64,000 nt of DNA, from the NCBI GenBank assembly GCA_910585545.1, contig CAJUFN010000001.1, positions 310,001 through 374,000 of the forward strand. Reading direction: 5' to 3'. Each line of letters opens with the position of its first letter. Position 1 is the first letter of the stretch. Positions 44,292 to 53,039 of this stretch are shown piece after piece. The notes under the pieces are model-generated. The model was given only the letters and a program-made list of their open reading frames with translations, was not told where the DNA came from and ran no database searches. A program made the translations under genes and the position numbers. Source of the stretch: an uncultured Lachnospiraceae bacterium. Its GTDB lineage: Bacteria; Bacillota; Clostridia; Lachnospirales; Lachnospiraceae.

Positions 44292-44453
44292 CCCCCTTGC
44301 TTTCTGACTTTTTTCCAGATCTGCTGCATATGATTTTTGCTGTCAATGGGATCAAAAGGTGGCATATGCTTCAGAAAAGTTTCCATCATTATACCGGCTG
44401 ATTAGGTTATACCGATCTTCGAGGTACTTGATTTCACGCCTCCCGTAGACCAT
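44288..44453 (-). pseudogene. Frameshifted remnant of a small gene
   Basis: One minus-strand frame from the ATG at 44453 reads MVYGRREIKYLEDRYNLISR and continues to a stop at 44342-44344. Another overlapping frame carries on with MPPFDPIDSKNHMQQIWKKV to a stop at 44288. Joined by a single frameshift near 44350 the two give one plausible soluble protein. I cannot name the family. Confidence 0.5.
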
Positions 44454-44459
44454 TGATCT

Positions 44460-44602
44460 ACTTTAATATTGGCTTCTCTCGTCCAGCGCCTGGGCGTAAC
44501 TCTTCTTTAGAACTCAAAATGTGCTTCGCACATTTTGGCGCCTGCGGCGGTCGCATACGACAACTTCATTGTACGTCGCAGTGCGTATCCTCCCGGAGGG
44601 TT
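44460..44602. other. Gene-free, hairpin-rich stretch before the rny terminator
   Basis: No ORF is supported. It contains a 9-bp hairpin AAAATGTGC/GCACATTTT near 44516-44536, a GC-rich block and an ATACG...CGTAT pairing near 44555-44588. It may be part of a decayed mobile element with the pseudogene and palindromes around it. Confidence 0.5.
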
Positions 44603-44640
44603 TTATGATATAGGAAAGTACGAACTTTCCTATATCATAA
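44603..44640. repeat. 17-bp perfect hairpin
   Basis: TTATGATATAGGAAAGT and its exact complement flank a 4-nt loop. The right arm's TCCTATATCA also occurs at 43641-43650, in direct orientation, at the other end of this gap. Confidence 0.75.
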
Positions 44641-44645
44641 AAAAT

Positions 44646-44683
44646 CCCCGCATATTGTAAATTATCTATTACAACATACGGGG
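44646..44683 (-). terminator. Terminator of rny
   Basis: A 15-bp stem starting CCCCGTATGTTGTAA on the minus strand (with one G-U-type position), followed by ATTTTTT, 13 nt after the rny stop codon. Confidence 0.9.
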
Positions 44684-44695
44684 TTCTATCCGAAA

Positions 44696-46246
44696 TTATT
44701 TGGCGTAGTCTATAACTCGTGATTCACGAATTACATTTACCTTAATCTGTCCAGGATATTCTAATTCAAATTCAATCTGTTTTGAAATATCCCTCGCCAG
44801 CAATACCATATCATCATCAGATACCTGTTCTGGAACTACCATAACTCGAATCTCTCTACCTGCCTGAATAGCAAAAGATTTATCCACACCCTTAAATTGG
44901 TTTGTGATATCTTCTAATTGTTTTAATCTGTTTGTATATGTTTCTAATGTCTCTCGTCTTGCTCCCGGTCGAGCAGCCGAAATCGTATCTGCTGCCTGTA
45001 CGATACATGCAAGCAGTGTTTCCGGTTCTACATCACCATGATGCGCTTCCACGGCATTGATGACAACTGCAGATTCTTTGTACTTTCTGCATAAGTCAAC
45101 ACCAATCTGAATATGGGAGCCTTCCACATCATGATCGATAGATTTTCCGATATCATGTAAAAGTCCGGCTCTTTTTGCCACTCTTACATCCAGACCGATC
45201 TCCCCGGCCAAAAGACCTGCAAGCTGAGCCACTTCTATAGAATGCTTCAACGCATTCTGCCCATAACTGGTACGGAATTTCATTCTTCCAAGCAGACGAA
45301 TCAGCTCCGGATGAATACCATGAACACCAACCTCTAATGCTGCTGCCTCTCCTTCTTCACGAATCATGGACTCTACTTCACGCTGCGCTTTTTCTACCAT
45401 TTCTTCAATTCTTGCCGGATGAATACGTCCGTCAACAATTAATTTTTCAAGAGCAATTCTTGCAACTTCTCTTCGAATCGGATCGAAACCTGATAAGACT
45501 ACCGCTTCCGGAGTATCGTCGATAATAAGCTCTACTCCCGTCATCGTCTCAAGTGTACGGATATTACGTCCCTCTCTACCGATAATTCTTCCCTTCATCT
45601 CATCACTTGGAAGCTGTACCACAGAGATCGTAGTCTCTGCCACATGATCTGCTGCACATCTTTGAATTGAGCTTACGACATATTCTTTCGCCTTTTTATC
45701 AGCTTCTGCTTTTGCCTGAACTTCCAATTCTTTGATCATTTTTGCAGTATCATGCTTCACATCATCTTCAACAGTTTTTAACAGATAATCTTTTGCTTGT
45801 TCGGAGGTTAATCCTGAGATTCTTTCTAGTTCCTGTACTCTTTGCTGACTAAGCTCTTCTGCTTTCTCTTCCTTACGCTTAATCTTTTCTTCTCTTGCTG
45901 CAAATGCTGTTTCACGCTGCTCAATCGCACTCGCCCTCTTATCCAGTGCTTCTTCTTTAGATAACACACGCTTTTCGTAACGCTGTATCTCAGCACGTCT
46001 TTCCTTGGTTTCTTTTTCAAGCTCATTCTTTGTCTTAATGGACTCTTCTTTTACTTCCAAGAGGGCTTCTTTTTTCTTCGTTTCCGCAGTTTTCAACGCA
46101 TCATCGATGATTTCTCTGGCCTTACTTTCTGCATTTCCAATCTTGCTTTCTGCATTCTTCTTCAGATTAGAAACTGTAAGCTGATAAGTAATCCCAGCTG
46201 TTAAAATAAGTGTTACAACTACAGCAATTATTACATCGATTGGCAC
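44696..46246 (-). CDS. rny: Ribonuclease Y
   Basis: A membrane-anchored endoribonuclease that starts mRNA decay. The order is a membrane segment (residues 4-24), a long coiled coil (about 30-190), a KH domain ([19 protein letters not shown] at 223-226) and an HD domain with [12 protein letters not shown] (His364-Asp365). 516 aa. The start is GTG (46246), directly after a hairpin that includes the ribosome binding site. Confidence 0.97.
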   Translation of the reverse strand: MPIDVIIAVVVTLILTAGITYQLTVSNLKKNAESKIGNAESKAREIIDDALKTAETKKKEALLEVKEESIKTKNELEKETKERRAEIQRYEKRVLSKEEALDKRASAIEQRETAFAAREEKIKRKEEKAEELSQQRVQELERISGLTSEQAKDYLLKTVEDDVKHDTAKMIKELEVQAKAEADKKAKEYVVSSIQRCAADHVAETTISVVQLPSDEMKGRIIGREGRNIRTLETMTGVELIIDDTPEAVVLSGFDPIRREVARIALEKLIVDGRIHPARIEEMVEKAQREVESMIREEGEAAALEVGVHGIHPELIRLLGRMKFRTSYGQNALKHSIEVAQLAGLLAGEIGLDVRVAKRAGLLHDIGKSIDHDVEGSHIQIGVDLCRKYKESAVVINAVEAHHGDVEPETLLACIVQAADTISAARPGARRETLETYTNRLKQLEDITNQFKGVDKSFAIQAGREIRVMVVPEQVSDDDMVLLARDISKQIEFELEYPGQIKVNVIRESRVIDYAK

Positions 46247-46259
46247 AGGAGCACCTCCT
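46247..46259 (-). promoter_or_regulatory. Hairpin sequestering the rny ribosome binding site
   Basis: AGGAG-GTG-CTCCT on the minus strand, immediately before the GTG start. The Shine-Dalgarno sequence is one arm of the stem, so initiation may be limited or regulated. Confidence 0.55.
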
Positions 46260-46295
46260 TATTTAATTTTCATTGTACATAAATACAACATATAA

Positions 46296-46324
46296 ATTTT
46301 ATATTATTTTAACAAATATGTCAA
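46296..46324 (-). promoter_or_regulatory. Promoter for rny
   Basis: A perfect TTGACA, a 17-nt spacer and TAAAAT on the minus strand, with a leader of about 45 nt. Confidence 0.75.
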
Positions 46325-46388
46325 GCATTCCTATTAGAAACTTGTATCAGTTGCCGATTCTTGTCTTATTTCTACTGTCGCAATCCTT

Positions 46389-46853
46389 CTATATCTCTTC
46401 CTCTGCCTGCAACGCTTTCATTATATCACGATAGGAAAAACCTTTCCGCGCCAGATAACCATACGTCTTTTGTCTCTCCTTGTCATCAGCCGTTTTACTC
46501 TCATAATGTCTTTTCTTGAGTAACGCCCGTATTGCAAGGACACAGTCCTCTTCGTGGTAATATTCTTCCACCGCACTTGCGATAATTTCACTCGCAATGC
46601 CTTTCTCAGACAATAAATAAAGAATCTCTTTTTTACTTTTTTTCTCTTTTCTGCTACGAATAAAATTCTCGGCATACCGAAGATCATTAATATATCCAAA
46701 AGACTTCACATATTGTATTGCCTGTTCTATGATCTCTTGCGGATACTCGTTCTTTTTTAGCTTTTCTCTTAATTCTGCTTCAGTGCGGTCACATATATTC
46801 AAAAGATACATCGCTCTAAGCTTCGCTTTTTTCAGCAAATCCTCTTCTGCCAT
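46389..46853 (-). CDS. recX: Regulatory protein RecX
   Basis: A 154-aa modulator that limits RecA filament growth. Three-helix repeats are visible, with RTEAELREKLKKN, FGYINDLRYAENFIRSR and the C-terminal KGFSYRDIMKAL. It starts 3 nt after the recA stop codon, the usual arrangement. Confidence 0.92.
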   Translation of the reverse strand: MAEEDLLKKAKLRAMYLLNICDRTEAELREKLKKNEYPQEIIEQAIQYVKSFGYINDLRYAENFIRSRKEKKSKKEILYLLSEKGIASEIIASAVEEYYHEEDCVLAIRALLKKRHYESKTADDKERQKTYGYLARKGFSYRDIMKALQAEEEI

Positions 46854-46856
46854 ATT

Positions 46857-47885
46857 CTATGACTCCTCCGGCGTATCCTTTTCTGCTGCATCGCCAAGCT
46901 GATAATGCTCCCTTACCTTCTTCTCAATCTCCTCCATCACCTCCGGATGGGTATTAAGATACGTTTTCGCATTTTCTCGTCCCTGACCAATCTTATCACC
47001 ATTGTAAGCATACCATGACCCACTCTTACTTATGATATTCACGCTCGCTCCAAGATCGAGGATATCCCCCTCTTTCGAAATTCCTTTTCCAAACATAATG
47101 TCAAATTCAGCCTCTTTAAACGGAGGCGCGATCTTATTCTTTACCACTTTGACTCTGGTACGGTTTCCAACCATCTCTCCGCCCTGCTTCAAAGTCTCAA
47201 TCTTTCTGACATCCATACGGATGGAAGAATAAAACTTAAGTGCACGACCACCTGTAGTCGTCTCCGGATTTCCAAACATCACACCTACTTTTTCACGCAG
47301 CTGATTAATAAAAATCACAACACAATTCGACTTACTGATAACCGGTGTCAGCTTACGAAGCGCCTGAGACATAAGACGTGCCTGAAGCCCTACATGGCTG
47401 TCTCCCATATCTCCTTCAATCTCCTGTCTTGGAACAAGCGCTGCCACAGAGTCAATTACGATGATATCCATCGCTCCGGAACGTACCATCGTTTCCGCGA
47501 TCTCAAGGGCCTGATCCCCGCTGTCTGGCTGAGAAATATACAATTCATTAATATCTACGCCGATATTCTTAGCATAAACCGGATCCAATGCATGCTCTGC
47601 ATCAATAAATCCTGCAATGCCTCCTCTTTTTTGTACCTCTGCAATCATATGTAATGTAACTGTTGTCTTACCACTTGATTCCGGTCCATATATTTCAATA
47701 ACACGACCTCTTGGAACACCGCCAAGTCCAAGTGCAATATCAAGGCTTAAAGAGCCTGTCGGCACTGTCTCTACCGCTACATGTGCATTTGCATCCCCAA
47801 GCTTCATCACTGTTCCTTTTCCGAAATCTTTCTCTAATTTAGAAATCGCCGCATCGAGCGCTTTTATTTTATCTTCGTTCGCCAT
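46857..47885 (-). CDS. recA: Recombinase RecA
   Basis: Forms filaments on single-stranded DNA for homologous recombination and triggers LexA cleavage. Walker A is GPESSGKT (residues 67-74); the L1/L2 region with [17 protein letters not shown] and the Walker B VIDSVAAL are present. 342 aa, no intein. A LexA-type box and promoter lie upstream. Confidence 0.99.
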   Translation of the reverse strand: MANEDKIKALDAAISKLEKDFGKGTVMKLGDANAHVAVETVPTGSLSLDIALGLGGVPRGRVIEIYGPESSGKTTVTLHMIAEVQKRGGIAGFIDAEHALDPVYAKNIGVDINELYISQPDSGDQALEIAETMVRSGAMDIIVIDSVAALVPRQEIEGDMGDSHVGLQARLMSQALRKLTPVISKSNCVVIFINQLREKVGVMFGNPETTTGGRALKFYSSIRMDVRKIETLKQGGEMVGNRTRVKVVKNKIAPPFKEAEFDIMFGKGISKEGDILDLGASVNIISKSGSWYAYNGDKIGQGRENAKTYLNTHPEVMEEIEKKVREHYQLGDAAEKDTPEES

Positions 47886-47909
47886 TCTTTTTTATCTCCT
47901 TCTCAATTA

Positions 47910-47923
47910 CGAACTTATGTTCG
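47910..47923. promoter_or_regulatory. LexA (SOS) box of recA
   Basis: CGAACTTATGTTCG matches the Gram-positive SOS box (GAAC-N4-GTTC) and lies 14 nt downstream of the recA -10, so repression by LexA is expected. Confidence 0.88.
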
Positions 47924-47937
47924 TTCTTCTGTTTAAT

Positions 47938-47966
47938 ATAGTATTATACTTATTCTGAAAAGTCAA
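47938..47966 (-). promoter_or_regulatory. Promoter for recA-recX
   Basis: TTGACT, a 17-nt spacer and TACTAT on the minus strand. An overlapping TATAAT is nearer to the -35 than usual. Confidence 0.6.
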
Positions 47967-48023
47967 TCCCTTTTTTCTCTTATGATTCCCATATAGTTAC
48001 ACTATCAGTTTTCCTTTTTCTTT

Positions 48024-48072
48024 TCAAGAAAAAAATGTACTTCGGAACATTTTCTATCCAAAGTACATTTTT
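48024..48072 (-). terminator. Terminator of the symporter gene
   Basis: A 12-bp stem (AAAAATGTACTT / AAGTACATTTTT) with an inner GGA/TCC pairing and a T-rich tail on the minus strand, 24 nt after the stop codon. Confidence 0.85.
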
Positions 48073-48095
48073 CTGTATTTCTCTATCCTTATTTT

Positions 48096-49622
48096 CTATC
48101 CTTCTAAGGAACGTTTTTTTGATATCAGGACTTTTTCATCGTAACACGAAAAGATTTCTTCTATCTTACTCTTTGACATCTTCGGTGTGATCAAGCTTAC
48201 CACCGGAACTACAACAAGTCCTGCGATCATTGCAATCGCACCTGCATTAATTGGGGAAGCAATGTATTTAAAATACATATTGGATACCGTGATTCCCACA
48301 CCGCATGCAAAACTTGCCCAAACGGCTGCCTTTGTAACTCCTCTCCAGTACAAACCGTAAAGGAATGGTGCCAGGAATGCTCCTGCCAAAGCTCCCCATG
48401 AAATTCCCATAAGCTGTGCAATAAATACCGGTGGATTAATCGCAAGCACAACTGACAATACAATAAAGAACACAACCAAAATCTGCATCGTAACAACCTG
48501 TTTTCTCTCACTCATCTTCTTTATAATATTTCCTTTTAAGAAATCCAGTGTCAGCGTTGAACTGGAAGTTAATACCAAAGAAGATAAGGTTGACATTGAC
48601 GCTGACAGAACCAATACCACCACAATACCGATCAAGATATCCGGTAATGTTGAAAGCATATATGGAATGATACCATCATAAATCATGTTTCCTGCTTCAT
48701 CATGCAATGACGGATGATCGAACAATCTTCCGAATCCTCCAAGGAAATAGCATCCTCCTGAAATGATCACCGCAAAAACAGTCGAAATCACAGTTCCTGT
48801 ATTAATAGACTTTTCATCTTTGATTGCATAAAACTTATGTATCATCTGAGGAAGTCCCCATGTTCCAAGAGACGTCAAAATCACAACTCCTAAAAGATTT
48901 AAAGGATCCGGTCCGAAAAACGAAGTAAATGCACCTTGCTGCCCTGCTGTAATCGGCACATCGCTTGGAATCTTTGCCATCTGCTGAATCGCTTCCATGA
49001 ATCCACCCTGACCGCTAAGTACTGCCGCAATTACCGCTACAATTCCAACCAGCATGATAATCCCCTGGATAAAGTCATTGATCGCTGTTGCCATGTATCC
49101 TCCGAGAATGACATAAATACCGGTAAATACTGCCATACCTACCACACATGCAGTGTATGGAATATCAAACGCCATTCCAAAAAGTCTGGATAATCCATTG
49201 TATACCGATGCGGTATATGGTACCAGGAATATAAATACAATTGCTGAAGCAACAATTTTTAAAGACTTACTCTCAAATCTCTCTCCGAAGAAATCCGGCA
49301 TTGTCTTAGAATTCAAATGCTGGCTCATAACCCTGGTTCTTCTTCCAAGTACAACCCACGCGAGCAAGCTTCCGATAAAGGCATTCCCAAGTCCGATCCA
49401 TGTGGAAGCAATTCCGTATTTCCATCCAAACTGTCCTGCATAACCTACGAATACAACTGCAGAAAAATAAGAAGTACCATATGCAAAAGCGGTAAGCCAA
49501 GGTCCCGCCTGACGTCCCCCTAACACAAATCCATCCACACTCGACGTATGCCTGCGTGCATAGACACCAACTGCAACCATGACTGCAAAAAATACAACTA
49601 GTAACATTAATTTGACTGCCAT
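48096..49622 (-). CDS. Sodium/solute symporter (SSS family)
   Basis: A 508-aa transporter with about 13 membrane segments, from the family of PutP and PanF. Typical segments are DGFVLGGRQAGPWLTAFAYG, split here as DGFVLGGRQ and GPWLTAFAYG, the Na-site GGYMATAINDFIQGIIM and SASMSTLSSLVLTSSS. The ATG at 49622 has GAGGAGA upstream; ten more in-frame codons precede it without support. It is a single-gene unit. The substrate (amino acid, pantothenate or other) cannot be told. Confidence 0.88.
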   Translation of the reverse strand: MAVKLMLLVVFFAVMVAVGVYARRHTSSVDGFVLGGRQAGPWLTAFAYGTSYFSAVVFVGYAGQFGWKYGIASTWIGLGNAFIGSLLAWVVLGRRTRVMSQHLNSKTMPDFFGERFESKSLKIVASAIVFIFLVPYTASVYNGLSRLFGMAFDIPYTACVVGMAVFTGIYVILGGYMATAINDFIQGIIMLVGIVAVIAAVLSGQGGFMEAIQQMAKIPSDVPITAGQQGAFTSFFGPDPLNLLGVVILTSLGTWGLPQMIHKFYAIKDEKSINTGTVISTVFAVIISGGCYFLGGFGRLFDHPSLHDEAGNMIYDGIIPYMLSTLPDILIGIVVVLVLSASMSTLSSLVLTSSSTLTLDFLKGNIIKKMSERKQVVTMQILVVFFIVLSVVLAINPPVFIAQLMGISWGALAGAFLAPFLYGLYWRGVTKAAVWASFACGVGITVSNMYFKYIASPINAGAIAMIAGLVVVPVVSLITPKMSKSKIEEIFSCYDEKVLISKKRSLEG

Positions 49623-49698
49623 TTCACTCTCTCCTCGCTTCTGTTTTTTCACTTTAAACCGTTGCGCTTTAAAGCATTAAACTCTTTAGTGCTTTTTC

Positions 49699-49727
49699 AT
49701 AATACCAGAGTATTTTTCTGTTGTCAA
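49699..49727 (-). promoter_or_regulatory. Promoter of the symporter gene
   Basis: A perfect TTGACA, a 17-nt spacer and TATTAT with an extended -10 (TGGTATTAT) on the minus strand. The -35 is only 7 bp from the edge of the 210-bp repeat element. Confidence 0.8.
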
Positions 49728-49734
49728 GAAAAAA

Positions 49735-49944
49735 GTGCCAGAACTTTCGTAACAGTTCAGCCATGCACAAAGTCACAAAAAAATCTTCGTTTTCAAACTT
49801 GTTTGAAAACGAAGATTTTTTTGTGACTTTGTATATGGCGCTCTGCCATAAGCGAGGATTTAGCCACGCATGTGGCGAAATAGGCTGCAAAGCAGCTAAT
49901 CCGAGCTGTTATGGCTGAACTGTTACGAACTTTCATTCTGACAC
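49735..49944. mobile_element. 210-bp nested inverted-repeat element (MITE-like)
   Basis: The ends are inverted repeats: GTGCCAGAA...TTCGTAACAGTTCAGCCAT on the left and its complement on the right (19 perfect bp at 49746-49764 and 49911-49929). Inside is a perfect 32-bp palindrome with a 2-nt spacer (49767-49798 and 49801-49832), then several short hairpins (TATGGC/GCCATA, GCCAC/GTGGC, GCTGC/GCAGC). There is no transposase gene. On the minus strand it ends in CACTTTTTT and may terminate the ABC exporter operon. Confidence 0.75.
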
Positions 49945-49961
49945 TTTATAATCCAATATGA

Positions 49962-51527
49962 TCAATCCTGTTGTTCTAACACTTCGAATCTAGCAGACGC
50001 TATCATCGCAATAAGTACGGTAATGATTACGCAATAGAAAAGAATGATTGGAAATACCCAGTTTACATGAATAAAGATTCCAGCCAAAACGGCAAGAAGA
50101 ACCCCGATACCAAGCGTGCTTCCCTGAATCACCATGCGCATAATATCTTTCCCTACTTTTCCCAGCGTATCTCCCAAGATACTGTCTGCGAAAATCTTCA
50201 GATACATTTTATTCGCCTGCAGCGCCACATAGATCAAAATAACCGCAATCATCTGCCATATCGGAACCTTCCACATCACTCCGATCGGAATCACCAGAAC
50301 ACTTCCATCTACAAGCGCTCTTATATGATCCATCATGGTGGCATACCACATTTTCTTCCATGGTTTATCCGGAATCAGATAAATATATGGATTTTTCAAT
50401 TCTTTTCCCCATTTTCCAAGATATCCGGAAGTAAGAAGTACCGCATATGCTGCAATTCCAAGCAGGAAAAGCCCTGGATGCATTCCTTCCAGCTCTTGAT
50501 TCACATAGAGCATAATACCTGCCACTATGGCATTGATTACTGTTACATAACCAAAAATAAAAAATCTCTCTTTTTGATACTCGCAAAGCTGCCTGTATAA
50601 AATCGCTGAAGCTTTGCTCCCTTTGATATGCCCGGACGTTTTTCTGAACTTTCGTTTTCCTATCGTAAGAGCTACTTCCCCTTTTTTCTTTTTACTTCGG
50701 AATTCCACATAGTCATCTGCAAACTTTGCCGCTTCCTCGTAATAACCACCGCTGCATTTCATTTTGTATGCCAGAATAACGGCCGTCACTACTACTATCA
50801 TATACAAGGCGGCACAGATGACCGTTACCGTCTCTGCTCCAAATAAAATCAAACGGTACACCGCCAGATTCCAGCCAAGCAGTGGAATCATGAGCAACGC
50901 TTTCTGCTCCAGGATCTGCTTCATAGACGCAATCGTAAATCCATTTTTGCGGATATACCATATGATAAATACAATCAACAATGCCAGAATCACACCAAGT
51001 ATGCTTGTAAGTATCTTCGATTTTTTATCATCCAAATTTTCCTTTCCGTAAATGCCAATAATAAGGCTTCCCTCCAAAAGAAAATTAGACACTGAACCAG
51101 TCAGGAAAATGAGCAGCATTTTCCCAAAAGGCACTTGGAATCCCACAACTCCAACAATGGATAACAGAAAAAACAATACAAAGGTCATCAAAAAATTCTT
51201 TATCGACATATACAGCAGCACTTTTTTCGGTTCTACCGGCGCAGGAAACACAAAATGTGTATGTGCAGGCGTGAAAATAATTCCTTTTTTCTTCATATAG
51301 GCGACAAAGTTCATCGGTATGAAATAAAAAATCATAATTGCCAGGATAACATACAATCCATAATAGGAATCAAACTTCGCGTCTTTGATCATCGAACCCA
51401 GACCGGCTCCCAGTATAACTACATAAAATATTCCTAATATAAGATACAGATAGGTAACCGGCTTCCTAAGCGCCTTGCGTATCCGATTCGCCATACCTCG
51501 TTTTGTTATATACCACAATGCTTTCAT
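49962..51527 (-). CDS. ABC exporter permease protein
   Basis: A 521-aa membrane protein of the ABC-2/putative ABC exporter type, with about 12 hydrophobic segments in two groups split by a polar stretch near residues 275-310. FTPAHTHFVFPAPVEPKKVL in the N-terminal half is typical of this exporter group. It overlaps the ATPase gene by 4 nt (ATGA), so the two are coupled. The exported substrate is unknown. Confidence 0.85.
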   Translation of the reverse strand: MKALWYITKRGMANRIRKALRKPVTYLYLILGIFYVVILGAGLGSMIKDAKFDSYYGLYVILAIMIFYFIPMNFVAYMKKKGIIFTPAHTHFVFPAPVEPKKVLLYMSIKNFLMTFVLFFLLSIVGVVGFQVPFGKMLLIFLTGSVSNFLLEGSLIIGIYGKENLDDKKSKILTSILGVILALLIVFIIWYIRKNGFTIASMKQILEQKALLMIPLLGWNLAVYRLILFGAETVTVICAALYMIVVVTAVILAYKMKCSGGYYEEAAKFADDYVEFRSKKKKGEVALTIGKRKFRKTSGHIKGSKASAILYRQLCEYQKERFFIFGYVTVINAIVAGIMLYVNQELEGMHPGLFLLGIAAYAVLLTSGYLGKWGKELKNPYIYLIPDKPWKKMWYATMMDHIRALVDGSVLVIPIGVMWKVPIWQMIAVILIYVALQANKMYLKIFADSILGDTLGKVGKDIMRMVIQGSTLGIGVLLAVLAGIFIHVNWVFPIILFYCVIITVLIAMIASARFEVLEQQD

Positions 51528-52222
51528 GAACGTTCACCGCCTGTCATCTCGAAGAACAGCTCGTCCAAATCTTTATCTCCGACCTGCTCTTTCGTATAAG
51601 AGCCGATAATCTTTCCTTTTTCCATCACAAACATAACATCCCAGATACCTTCTACCATCTCCAGCATATGCGTACTGATAAGTATCGTCGTTCCCTGATC
51701 ACGAAGTTCGACCACTACCTCTTTTAACTCTTTGATGGCTTTCGGGTCTAATCCTACCATTGGTTCATCCAGTAAGATCACTTTCGGTTTGATAGCAAGC
51801 GCACATAAGATACTCACTTTCTGCATCATTCCTTTAGACAATTCGTTGCCTAGCTTATCCTGTTTATCCTCCATCTCAAAACGCTTCAGAAGGGCTTGCA
51901 GTTCTGCATCCGTAATCGTACTTTGATATGCTTTTCTCACAAACTCGATATGCTCTTTGACCGTGAGCGCCTCGAACATTGCCGGAATCTCCGGTACATA
52001 AGCGAATAACTTTTTAGCTTCCAGTGTTTTTGAAGACATTCCCTGGATACCGATACCGCCTTTATATCGCAAAAGCCCCGCAATGCTTTTAATGATCGTA
52101 GACTTCCCTGCCCCGTTTGGTCCAAGTAAAATCCCAACCATTCCATCCGGAACCGTAAAATTCACCTGATCCACTGCCAGATTTTTTCCATAAGACTTAC
52201 TTAAGTTCTGTATCTCTAACAT
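51524..52222 (-). CDS. ABC transporter ATP-binding protein
   Basis: A 232-aa ABC-2 type ATPase. Walker A GPNGAGKST, the signature ELSKGMMQK, Walker B VILLDEPMVGLDP and the switch STHMLE are present. The ATG at 52222 has GAGGGG upstream; in-frame codons to 52348 run through a terminator hairpin and are rejected. It drives the permease that follows. Confidence 0.93.
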   Translation of the reverse strand: MLEIQNLSKSYGKNLAVDQVNFTVPDGMVGILLGPNGAGKSTIIKSIAGLLRYKGGIGIQGMSSKTLEAKKLFAYVPEIPAMFEALTVKEHIEFVRKAYQSTITDAELQALLKRFEMEDKQDKLGNELSKGMMQKVSILCALAIKPKVILLDEPMVGLDPKAIKELKEVVVELRDQGTTILISTHMLEMVEGIWDVMFVMEKGKIIGSYTKEQVGDKDLDELFFEMTGGERS

Positions 52223-52282
52223 ATGCTTTTCCCCCTCGCTATAACATCCTCGTTCTGATACGGCTGCATGGTTTTTCTCATC

Positions 52283-52340
52283 AAAAAACGCCTGTATACT
52301 GTACCATTGATTTAGTACAAGTATATAACAAGCGTTTTTT
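52283..52340 (-). terminator. Terminator after the beta-helix protein gene
   Basis: AAAACGC-T-TGT, ATACT and GTAC blocks pair with their complements (about 19 bp with small bulges) and TTTTTT follows on the minus strand. The plus strand also ends in TTTTTT. Confidence 0.7.
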
Positions 52341-52369
52341 ATTTGCAACTTCTTTTTTCAAAGGAAGTT

Positions 52370-53035
52370 TTAATTTTTCTCTACAATTTCTCCCTGCTTT
52401 TTATAAATGCTTCCTGCCGGAACATATCCTCTTACCATGGAAAGCGGATAGATATTGCTATGGCTTCCGACTACGCTTCCAGGATTCAATACCGTTCCGC
52501 ATCCTACTTCTACCTCATCGCCAAGCATAGCTCCGAATTTTTTAAGTCCCGTCTCAATCACACCATCCGCGGTCTTCACCGTCGCAAGTGTCTTGTCGGA
52601 TTTTACATTAGATGTAATGGAGCCTGCACCCATATGCGCCTTGTATCCAAGAATGGAATCTCCCACATAATTGTAATGCGGCACCTGTACTTTATTGAAT
52701 AAAATGACATTTTTAAGTTCGGTAGAATTCCCGACCACTGCCCCCTCACCTACGATCGCGTTGCCTCGGATAAATGCACAATGTCTTACTTCGGCATCCT
52801 TCCCAATAATTGCAGGGCCTGTGATAGACGCACTTGGCGCTACTTTTGCACTTTTTGCGATCCAGATATTTTCTCCCGCTTTTTCATATTCCTCTTCGGA
52901 AAGTGAATTGCCAAGTTCAAGAATAAAATCTTTAATCTTCGGAAGCACCTCCCATGGGTATGTCGCCCCATCAAAAATATCTTTCGCAATTGTCTCATTC
53001 AGATCATAAAGTGCTGCTACGGTTAATTCTTTCAT
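52370..53035 (-). CDS. Left-handed beta-helix protein, GlmU C-terminal-like
   Basis: A 221-aa protein with hexapeptide repeats (IWIAKSAKVAPSASITGPAIIG region, then GEGAVVGNSTELKN and GAMLGDEVEVGCGTVLNPGSVVG). It resembles the acetyltransferase half of bacterial UDP-GlcNAc pyrophosphorylase/GlmU but has no nucleotidyltransferase domain. Proteins of this kind are often annotated as UDP-GlcNAc pyrophosphorylase, which this sequence cannot support. It starts 4 nt after topB. A sugar-nucleotide acyltransferase role is likely but not proven. Confidence 0.75.
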   Translation of the reverse strand: MKELTVAALYDLNETIAKDIFDGATYPWEVLPKIKDFILELGNSLSEEEYEKAGENIWIAKSAKVAPSASITGPAIIGKDAEVRHCAFIRGNAIVGEGAVVGNSTELKNVILFNKVQVPHYNYVGDSILGYKAHMGAGSITSNVKSDKTLATVKTADGVIETGLKKFGAMLGDEVEVGCGTVLNPGSVVGSHSNIYPLSMVRGYVPAGSIYKKQGEIVEKN

Positions 53036-53039
53036 GTTG

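Noticed and set aside
49669..49918. Small ORFs on both strands encoding KVTKKSSFSN-type peptides
   Set aside because: They translate the arms of the 32-bp palindrome in the 210-bp element, which explains why both strands give the same peptide. No ribosome binding site is apparent.
52223..52348. Longer N-terminus for the ABC exporter ATPase
   Set aside because: The extra 42 codons cross a terminator hairpin and do not look like part of an ABC ATPase; the ATG at 52222 has a ribosome binding site.
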